Shown here piece by piece: positions 8,357 to 12,966 of a DNA stretch of 12,966 bases. A program made the position numbers and the translations under genes. The stretch covers positions 1 through 12,966 of the forward strand of contig CAZUTK010000076.1 in assembly GCA_964623265.1 (NCBI GenBank), read 5' to 3'. Below the pieces are notes generated by a model. That model was not told the DNA's origin and ran no database searches. It worked only from the letters and a program-made list of their open reading frames with translations. Origin of the DNA: CAZUTK01 sp964623265. Its GTDB lineage: Bacteria > Electryoneota > B3-LCP. Positions within the stretch are counted from its first letter, which is position 1, and the number at the start of each line of letters is the position of its first letter.

Positions 8357-8620
8357 TTATACTTTCAGAAACGCGTGGATAGCTCTGCCCAGGCGACGGC
8401 ATCCCAGATATTGGTGCCGGTGGCTCTTGCACCAATTCCGCAGATCCGCTTCGATCGCCGCATCGGAGGAGATCACTTCCAGCACCGTCCCGGGCGGCAG
8501 GGTTTTCACCATCTGAGCGGTCTTGACGATGGGGATGGGGCAGAGCAATCCGAACGTATCCAGGACCTTATCTGCGCAGATGTCATCTGCATTTCGATTC
8601 TGTGTCTTCATAGGATGCAT
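8357..8620 (-). CDS. tusA: TusA/SirA/YedF-family sulfur carrier protein
   Basis: This is a small cytoplasmic protein of 87 residues, the usual length for the family. The diagnostic motif CPIP follows DTFGLL, with the sulfur-carrying Cys at residue 27. It continues with the P(I/V)VKTAQMVKTL helix, the PPGTVLEVISSD strand and the DLRNWCKSH helix that make up the two-layer TusA fold. Family members carry persulfide sulfur to tRNA 2-thiouridine synthesis or to dissimilatory sulfur pathways; YedF-like members have unknown roles. No DsrE, TusBCD or MnmA gene lies nearby, so the partner is unknown. The first ATG is at 8620 and a second in frame at 8611 (Met4). The promoter position favours the second, because transcription should begin at about 8616. 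The gene is first in the minus-strand operon. The symbol denotes the family and does not imply proven TusA function. Confidence 0.88.
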   Translation of the reverse strand: MHPMKTQNRNADDICADKVLDTFGLLCPIPIVKTAQMVKTLPPGTVLEVISSDAAIEADLRNWCKSHRHQYLGCRRLGRAIHAFLKV

Positions 8621-8727
8621 ACAAAATACGGAAAAAAAAACTCTATGTCAAGCAGAATTATGTCTTCACCCAGCGGGATTTTCAGAGATATTCCGTTGCA
8701 ATTGAAGCAAACCCAGCCCGCATTTCG
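8621..8727. other. Divergent intergenic region between tusA and the DUF362 gene
   Basis: This is a 107-base AT-rich spacer between divergently transcribed genes. The minus strand carries the strong tusA-operon promoter. On the plus strand no good promoter was found in the spacer itself. A weak candidate (TTGCAT 8766-8771, 17 bases, TAATTT 8789-8794) lies inside the first codons of the long version of the DUF362 gene. No clear operator palindrome was seen. Confidence 0.5.
8623..8651 (-). promoter_or_regulatory. Sigma-70 promoter of the minus-strand operon
   Basis: Read on the minus strand, TTGACA (8651-8646, perfect -35) is followed by a 17-base spacer containing a run of nine T, then TATTTT (8628-8623, 4 of 6 matches to the -10 consensus). 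It is the only strong promoter seen for the six minus-strand genes. The expected transcription start, about 7 bases past the -10, is near 8616, within a few bases of the tusA start codons. Confidence 0.7.
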
Positions 8728-9957
8728 ATGAGAATTATGGATGCGCGGGGTTTTATCAAAAGAACTTGCATTTTCTGGAGTTTTTTCGTAATTTTAGTCA
8801 TTCACTTTCTCATCTTTATGGAGCAAAGAATGAATGCTCAGATCCAAGAAGCCTCAATCAACGTTGATTCGAAACGCGCAGTCAGAGGAAAAGTTGCAGT
8901 CCTGAAAACCACCCCCCAGACGGTGATAGATGATTATGTGCAGGCTCAGGAGATGGCGGGTCTAGCCGCCGCGCTGGATCCTACTCGGCCGGTGATCCTC
9001 AAGGACAATATCTCCTGGCATTTCGGCTATCCAGGCGCCAATACGACCCCCTGGCAATTGGAAGCTGCCATCGTCGGTTTGAAACGCGCCGGGTTCCACG
9101 ATTTAGTCGTCGTCCAAAATCGGACGGTCGTCACCAATGCTTATAAGGGGGAGCGTCTCAACCGCTATCTGAGTGTGGTCAGGAAATATAATGTTCCAGT
9201 GAAGTATAATTTCCGCCCGGAGGATATGAAGTGGGTGCGATATGAGCCGCGCGGGGAAACGCTGGTTTTGCACAAGATTTATCCGGAAGGCATTTATCTG
9301 CCGGAATTCTTCTTCGACAAGAATATCCTGCATCTGCCCACGGTAAAGACGCACATCTACACCACTACGACCGGCGCGATGAAGAACGCCTTCGGCGGTC
9401 TTTTGAATACCCGCAGGCATTACACCCATTCCGTCATCCACGAAACCCTGGTGGATCTGCTGATGATTCAGCAGGAGATCCATACCGGGATCTTCGCCAG
9501 CATGGATGGGACGCATTGCGGATCGGGTCCCGGGCCTCGAACGATGATCCCCGTCGAGAAGGACATTATACTGGCGTCCGCCGATTCCGTGGCGATCGAC
9601 GCGGTAGCCGCGAAAATCATGGGATTCAACCCTCTGGAGATCCCTTTCATCCGCATCGCGCATGAGAGAGGTTTGGGAGTGGGCGACATCAGAGATATCG
9701 AAGTGATGGGTGAGGATATCTCTTCGTGGAATTTCGGGTTTCCGGTAGGGGACAATCTTGCATCCACTGCGGGCGACCAGCTCTGGTTCGGACCTCTCAA
9801 GAACTTGCAGCACCTCGCTTTTCATACGCCGCTGGTATATCTTTTCATCTGGGCGAGTTATTTTTATCACGACTACTACTGGTATCCTTTCAAGGGCAAG
9901 AAGTATGTAGAACAATTCCTCGCGTCGAAATGGGGGAAATTGTTCCTGACCTATTAG
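8728..9957 (+). CDS. DUF362 domain-containing protein with N-terminal hydrophobic segment
   Basis: The DUF362 core runs from about residue 54 to 330 of a 409-residue reading. Visible family motifs are LPTVKTH (203-209), GAMKNAFGG (216-224), the HETLVDL helix (238-244), DGTHCGSGPGPR (260-271), ADSVAIDAVAAKIMGF (285-300) and GLGVGDIRDIEVMGED (315-330). No ferredoxin-type Cys cluster is fused, unlike in many DUF362 proteins. The family has no well-established reaction. The first 34 residues contain basic positions (R7, K11, R12) and then a hydrophobic stretch (14-30), which would be a signal anchor; the C-terminus (363-385) is also hydrophobic and aromatic. The start is uncertain. ATG 8728 has no ribosome binding site, while in-frame ATG 8830 has GGAG six bases upstream and would give a 375-residue protein without the hydrophobic segment. 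The gene diverges from tusA and is followed after 121 bases by glnA, which has its own promoter. Confidence 0.8.
   Translation: MRIMDARGFIKRTCIFWSFFVILVIHFLIFMEQRMNAQIQEASINVDSKRAVRGKVAVLKTTPQTVIDDYVQAQEMAGLAAALDPTRPVILKDNISWHFGYPGANTTPWQLEAAIVGLKRAGFHDLVVVQNRTVVTNAYKGERLNRYLSVVRKYNVPVKYNFRPEDMKWVRYEPRGETLVLHKIYPEGIYLPEFFFDKNILHLPTVKTHIYTTTTGAMKNAFGGLLNTRRHYTHSVIHETLVDLLMIQQEIHTGIFASMDGTHCGSGPGPRTMIPVEKDIILASADSVAIDAVAAKIMGFNPLEIPFIRIAHERGLGVGDIRDIEVMGEDISSWNFGFPVGDNLASTAGDQLWFGPLKNLQHLAFHTPLVYLFIWASYFYHDYYWYPFKGKKYVEQFLASKWGKLFLTY
8820..8823 (+). promoter_or_regulatory. Candidate ribosome binding site for an internal start of the DUF362 gene
   Basis: GGAG lies six bases before the in-frame ATG at 8830 (Met35 of the long reading). 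It is the only Shine-Dalgarno-like sequence near any candidate start of this gene and supports the shorter product. Confidence 0.4.
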
Positions 9958-9958
9958 C

Positions 9959-9986
9959 TTGACCTGCACTAGAACGAGAATATAAA
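9959..9986 (+). promoter_or_regulatory. Promoter of the glutamine synthetase gene
   Basis: TTGACC (9959-9964, 5 of 6) and TATAAA (9981-9986, 5 of 6) are separated by 16 bases. The -35 begins one base after the TAG stop of the DUF362 gene. Transcription would begin near 9993 and leave a leader of about 86 bases. The leader contains TCCATC (10021-10026) complementary to GATGGA (10053-10058), which may form a long-loop stem. No sigma-54 or glutamine-riboswitch signature was recognised. Confidence 0.65.
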
Positions 9987-10068
9987 CCCCGTGCTACGCG
10001 AACGCGGCGGCGGATCCGCATCCATCGCCGGCCTGATTTCATAGAATTCATTGATGGAGCAAAACCCT

Positions 10069-10073
10069 GGAGG
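10069..10073 (+). promoter_or_regulatory. Ribosome binding site that sets the GTG start of glnA
   Basis: GGAGG lies five bases before GTG at 10079. Its position decides the non-ATG start of the glutamine synthetase gene. Confidence 0.8.
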
Positions 10074-10078
10074 ACCCC

Positions 10079-11515
10079 GTGTTTAAAGACCTATCCGAAG
10101 TAGAACCCTTCATCCGCGAACGCGGCGTTAGAATGGTGGATCTAAAATTCTGCAATCTCTTTGGAGGTTGGCATCACATCACCCTGCCGGCGCATCATGC
10201 GACCGCTCAGGTTTTGCAGGAAGGCATCGGCTTTGACAGTTCCTCCACACCTGGATTCAAGGAACTGCAAGCCGGGGATATGTGCCTGCTGGCGGATCCC
10301 ACCACCGCTTTTATGGATCCGTTCTGGGAAGTGCCCACGCTTTCCTTCATCTGCAACATCGCCGAAGCGGACACAAAGATCCTTTTTTATCGCGATCCGC
10401 GTGTCATCGCCCGCAAAGCCGAAGAGGCGTTGGCTGCTTCCGGCATCGCCGATCAATCGCTCTGGGGCCCAGAATTTGAATTCTACGTCTTCGATGCCGT
10501 TTATTGTCAGGATCAATCTCACTGGTCATCCTATCGCATTGATGCGCGGGAAGCCAATTGGAATACTCAGCGGGAAGACGAGCCGGGATTGGGCAATTTC
10601 ATTCGTCGTCACGGCGGCTATCATGCGATTCCACCTCTCGACAAATACTACAACCTGCGCTCAGAAATCACGCAACTGCTCACCGAAGCGGGGATCGAAG
10701 TCCACTACCATCATCACGAAGTCGGCGGACCTTCGCAGTCCGAGATCGAAGTCGTCCTCGGTCCTTTGACGCGCATGGGTGACGTCGCGATGATGATCAA
10801 GTATTTCGTGAAGATGACGGCGCGTCGGCATGCTCTTTCGGCAACCTTTATGCCTAAGCCGCTCTACGGGGAAGCCGGATCCGGCATGCATTTCCATCAG
10901 CATCTTTTCAAAGGGGGGAAGCCGGTCTTTTACGATGAAAAGGGCTATGCCGGATTGTCCCGCACCGCTCTGGCTTATGTCGCCGGCATTCTCCATCACG
11001 GCAGAGCGCTCTTAGGTTTGACCAATCCTTCCACGAATTCCTATAAGCGGCTGATTCCCGGCTACGAAGCACCGGTGAATCTCTTCTTCTCCCTGGCAAA
11101 CCGATCCGCCGCCATTCGCGTTCCGAAGTACACCCGCGATCCGATGTCAAAGCGCATCGAATTCCGTCCTCCGGATGCCACCGGAAATCCTTATCTTTCT
11201 ATGGCTGCCATGCTGTTAGCCGGATTGGACGGAATGAAAAAGAATCTGGATCCGACGAAACTCGGATATGGTCCCTACGATCAGAACCTCTTCGCCCCGG
11301 AAAATGCGGAGCTGCGGGCGAAGATCAAACACGTTCCGGCTTCCATCCAAGAAGCACTCGAGGCGCTGGAGGAAGATCACGAATTCCTGTTGGTCGGCGA
11401 TGTTTTCCGCGAGGATGTCATCCGCACCTGGATCGAATACAAGCTGAATCGGGAGTTTATGGAAGTCCGCAACCGACCGCACCCTTACGAGATTTCGCTC
11501 TATTACAACTGCTGA
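10079..11515 (+). CDS. glnA: Glutamine synthetase, type I (I-beta-like), without the adenylylation tyrosine
   Basis: This 478-residue enzyme would make glutamine from glutamate, ammonia and ATP in the cytoplasm, as a dodecamer if it follows the family. Metal and substrate residues are intact: E132 and E134 (GPEFEF), E214 (HHHEV), E222 (SQSEIE), H271 (GSGMHFHQ), the flap Glu E330 (NSYKRLIPGYEAP), R342 and R347 (NRSAAIR), and E361 and R363 (KRIEFR). Length, the insert around 146-170 and the ending (RPHPYEISLYYNC) match the I-beta class typified by E. coli GlnA. In the adenylylation loop, however, the usual KNLYDLPPE is QNLFAPENA, so Phe405 replaces the modified Tyr. Control by GlnE-type adenylylation at this position is therefore not possible. 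The GTG start is fixed by GGAGG five bases upstream, and the gene has its own promoter. No GlnB, GlnE or NtrBC gene is in view. A role in using another amine substrate cannot be excluded but is less likely. Confidence 0.95.
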   Translation: MFKDLSEVEPFIRERGVRMVDLKFCNLFGGWHHITLPAHHATAQVLQEGIGFDSSSTPGFKELQAGDMCLLADPTTAFMDPFWEVPTLSFICNIAEADTKILFYRDPRVIARKAEEALAASGIADQSLWGPEFEFYVFDAVYCQDQSHWSSYRIDAREANWNTQREDEPGLGNFIRRHGGYHAIPPLDKYYNLRSEITQLLTEAGIEVHYHHHEVGGPSQSEIEVVLGPLTRMGDVAMMIKYFVKMTARRHALSATFMPKPLYGEAGSGMHFHQHLFKGGKPVFYDEKGYAGLSRTALAYVAGILHHGRALLGLTNPSTNSYKRLIPGYEAPVNLFFSLANRSAAIRVPKYTRDPMSKRIEFRPPDATGNPYLSMAAMLLAGLDGMKKNLDPTKLGYGPYDQNLFAPENAELRAKIKHVPASIQEALEALEEDHEFLLVGDVFREDVIRTWIEYKLNREFMEVRNRPHPYEISLYYNC

Positions 11516-11580
11516 TGCGAGCGGCAAGCGGCCGCAGAAGAGTCGGGAAAAGCTTCATTTGAGGATGACTGCTCTTTGAT

Positions 11581-11596
11581 TCGGTTTTCAAACCGA
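11581..11596 (+). terminator. Possible glnA terminator hairpin (weak)
   Basis: TCGGTTT and AAACCGA form a near-perfect inverted repeat around a two-base centre. Only about 6 pairs can form once a loop is allowed. It is followed by TTCCGTTCGTTT and not by a clean T tract, so intrinsic termination is plausible but weak. It sits 66 bases after the glnA stop codon. Confidence 0.3.
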
Positions 11597-11649
11597 TTCC
11601 GTTCGTTTCAGCGGGAGGCGGCGAGGGGTTGAAAAAAAGTGGAAAAAAC

Positions 11650-11678
11650 TTGTTTTATTCCCTCGAATATATTAGAAT
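11650..11678 (+). promoter_or_regulatory. Promoter of the LVIVD-repeat gene
   Basis: TTGTTT (11650-11655, 3 of 6) and TAGAAT (11673-11678, 5 of 6) are separated by 17 bases within a strongly AT-rich stretch. An overlapping alternative -10, TATATT (11668-11673), lacks a well-placed -35. The predicted transcript begins near 11685, giving a leader of about 145 bases. Confidence 0.5.
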
Positions 11679-11747
11679 TTCAATACCCAAAACTCGAAAA
11701 TTTCGGTTGGATTTTAAATCCTAAGAAAAGAACGGCGAAAACGCTTC

Positions 11748-11779
11748 AATTAAAGGGGGGCGGTGATCCCTTTGTAATT
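11748..11779 (+). repeat. Bulged inverted repeat (hairpin) in the leader of the LVIVD-repeat gene
   Basis: AATTAAAGGG (11748-11757) can pair with CCCTTT (11768-11773), then, after a two-base bulge (GT), with AATT (11776-11779). This gives 10 pairs around a 10-base loop. It lies about 38 bases upstream of the ribosome binding site and leaves that site free. It may stabilise the message or regulate it; no known riboswitch family was recognised. Confidence 0.45.
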
Positions 11780-11816
11780 CGATTTGAAAGAATCACTGAA
11801 AAACAACTCCATAGGT

Positions 11817-11824
11817 AAGGAGGT
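11817..11824 (+). promoter_or_regulatory. Strong ribosome binding site of the LVIVD-repeat gene
   Basis: AAGGAGGT, a complete anti-16S complement, ends five bases before ATG at 11830. It fixes the start and shows that this organism uses canonical Shine-Dalgarno sequences for at least some genes. Confidence 0.85.
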
Positions 11825-11829
11825 TCGAG

Positions 11830-12966
11830 ATGAAGCGCTCTTTTTTCTTTCTGCTGACGATCTGCACGGTATTCGCTGCGATGTCAGCGCTGCCCGCCAG
11901 CGCGGATTACAATTACGATTTCCAAGTTGTGGCTACGGAACTGATCACCGGCAGCCCGCGCGCCATGATCATCGAAGAGAACGTCGGTTTTGTAGCCGAT
12001 GCCTACGGCGTAACGGCGATGGATATCAGTACCCCCGCCAGTCCGACGATCATCGGTCAGGTGGCGACGCCGGGCATGAGTTACACCGGTGCACTGTACG
12101 GAGATTATCTAGTGCTCGCTGAACTGGGATTCGGCGTCACAATCGTTGATGTTTCCAGTCCTGCGGCAATGCAGGTAGTGGGCAGTGTGGGGATCGCCAG
12201 TGGAACGCGCAATCTCACCGTCGCAGGAGATTATGCCTATGTGGCGGCGCAGGATGCCGGTTTGGTCGTTGTGGATATCTCCGATCCCACAGAACCCATC
12301 GTGGTGGCGAGTCTTCTTTTAGCGGATGACGCATATCAGGTAGCTGTCAGCAACGGATATGCCTTCGTCGCCGCCGGGGATGCCGGTTTAGTGATTGTGG
12401 ATGTTTCCAACCCTTCGAATCCTACGATTGTCAGCTCGCTGGCCACGCCGGGTGAAGGGTTAGGAGTGGCGGTCAACTACGCTCAGCATTTGGCGGTGAT
12501 CGCGGATGGAAATTCCGGTTTGGCCTTTATTGACATCACCAATCTCTCCAGCCCCTCTCTCATCACCACGTTGGCTACGATGAACCGCGCGATTCACATC
12601 GCCTTTTCCGCTACACACGCAGTAGTGACGGAAGCGAACGGCATCGAAATCGCCAGTTTCGCAGGTGCCCTCGTGGGGAGTTACATGACGGAAGATGGAC
12701 CTCTCACTTCGGCGATCAGCGGCAACTACGCCTATATCTGCGAACCCGCCCTCGGCTTCGAGGTCGTGAACATCAGCAACCCGGCGCAGCCGGTTCAGGC
12801 TGGGTTCTTCTACCAGTACGGTGGGCCTCGAGCGGCGTATAAAGACGGCGATATCCTGTATGTTGCGAATTACAACGGCGGGCTAAGCATTCTGGATCTC
12901 AGCAACCCGCACTCGCCTCAGGTTCTGGCGAATGTGGCGACGCAGCTATGGTGCTATGACGTCGTT
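11830..12966 (+). CDS. Secreted LVIVD-repeat beta-propeller protein (3' end outside window)
   Basis: The frame is open from ATG at 11830 to the right edge (379 codons). A signal peptide is clear (about 1-25, MKRSFFFLLTICTVFAAMSA, cleavage near ASA-DYN). The rest is built of LVIVD repeats of about 42 residues. The signature strand ends at D65 (VTAMDIS), D107 (VTIVDVSSP), D149 (LVVVDISDP), D191 (LVIVDVSNP), D235 (LAFIDIT), N314 (FEVVNISNP) and D356 (LSILDLSNP). A degenerate unit at about 253-290 lacks the Asp. Spacings of 42, 42, 42 and 44 fit blades of a beta-propeller. LVIVD proteins are exported and often end in anchoring or sorting domains; any such domain here would lie beyond the window. 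The binding partner is unknown. The gene has its own promoter, leader hairpin and ribosome binding site, and appears separate from glnA. Confidence 0.88.
   Translation, partial: MKRSFFFLLTICTVFAAMSALPASADYNYDFQVVATELITGSPRAMIIEENVGFVADAYGVTAMDISTPASPTIIGQVATPGMSYTGALYGDYLVLAELGFGVTIVDVSSPAAMQVVGSVGIASGTRNLTVAGDYAYVAAQDAGLVVVDISDPTEPIVVASLLLADDAYQVAVSNGYAFVAAGDAGLVIVDVSNPSNPTIVSSLATPGEGLGVAVNYAQHLAVIADGNSGLAFIDITNLSSPSLITTLATMNRAIHIAFSATHAVVTEANGIEIASFAGALVGSYMTEDGPLTSAISGNYAYICEPALGFEVVNISNPAQPVQAGFFYQYGGPRAAYKDGDILYVANYNGGLSILDLSNPHSPQVLANVATQLWCYDVV

Larger units (their letters stand above)
11516..11829. other. Non-coding region of 314 bases between glnA and the LVIVD-repeat gene
   Basis: No credible gene is present. 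From left to right there is a short GC-rich inverted repeat just after glnA (GCGGC 11521-11525 with GCCGC 11531-11535), a TCGGTTT/AAACCGA hairpin at 11581-11596, an AT-rich promoter region (about 11629-11690), and a leader of about 145 bases with a bulged hairpin (11748-11779), ending in a strong ribosome binding site. Confidence 0.7.

Noticed and set aside
8632..8640. Run of nine A (plus strand) as a possible terminator tail
   Set aside because: No stable hairpin precedes it on either strand, and on the minus strand it forms the spacer of the tusA-operon promoter.
9103..9969. A 288-residue open frame on the minus strand opposite the DUF362 gene
   Set aside because: It mirrors the codon phase of the DUF362 gene, has no recognisable motifs, is rich in Arg, His and Asp as expected of an antisense frame, and lacks a ribosome binding site. 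The plus-strand frame has clear family motifs.
9997..10127. Direct repeat CGCGAACGCGGCG in the glnA leader (9997-10009) and early glnA codons (10115-10127)
   Set aside because: A single 13-base match in a window of this size and GC content is expected about once by chance, and the second copy encodes ordinary synthetase residues.
11784..12122. A 112-residue plus-strand frame overlapping the start of the LVIVD-repeat gene
   Set aside because: It is out of frame with the signal-peptide and LVIVD-repeat reading, which has the AAGGAGGT ribosome binding site and runs uninterrupted to the window end.

Overview
The window reads as a chromosomal segment of an uncultured bacterium, most likely from the FCB-type candidate phyla (Zixibacteria, KSB1, Latescibacteria, Cloacimonadota and relatives). 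The evidence is a secreted beta-helix protein ending in a YPNPFNP-type C-terminal sorting domain with an upstream DPDGTRADMGA motif, a secreted LVIVD-repeat propeller protein, moderate GC content, and strong AAGGAGGT-like ribosome binding sites on some genes. The phylum is inferred from these signatures; there is no rRNA or other marker gene. I saw no tRNA, mobile element, CRISPR array or phage gene.

Positions 8620 down to 1 (minus strand) hold six tightly packed genes with gaps of 8 to 27 bases, read as one operon. In transcription order they are a TusA-like sulfur carrier, a secreted M28 metallopeptidase with a PA domain, a secreted parallel beta-helix protein, a Wzx/MOP-type lipid-linked saccharide flippase, an 896-residue protein made of two fused geranylgeranyl-reductase-like FAD oxidoreductases, and a membrane protein with an N-terminal domain resembling the ribosomal L7/L12 C-terminal domain. 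The last gene runs off the left edge. A near-ideal sigma-70 promoter (TTGACA, 17 bp, TATTTT) lies at the head of the operon, so close to tusA that the message should be leaderless or nearly so.

Positions 8728 to 11515 (plus strand) hold a DUF362 protein with a hydrophobic N-terminus, then a type I-beta glutamine synthetase with its own good promoter (TTGACC, 16 bp, TATAAA) starting just past the DUF362 stop codon. The synthetase has Phe where the adenylylated Tyr normally sits.

Positions 11516 to 11829 are non-coding and carry a possible terminator hairpin, a promoter and a structured leader. They lead into a secreted LVIVD-repeat beta-propeller gene that runs off the right edge.

The most unusual part is the operon: a tandem isoprenoid-reductase-like flavoprotein next to a polyprenyl-linked saccharide flippase, followed by a membrane-anchored L12-like domain. 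A role in modifying the isoprenoid lipid carrier or envelope glycans is an inference from context, not shown by the sequence.
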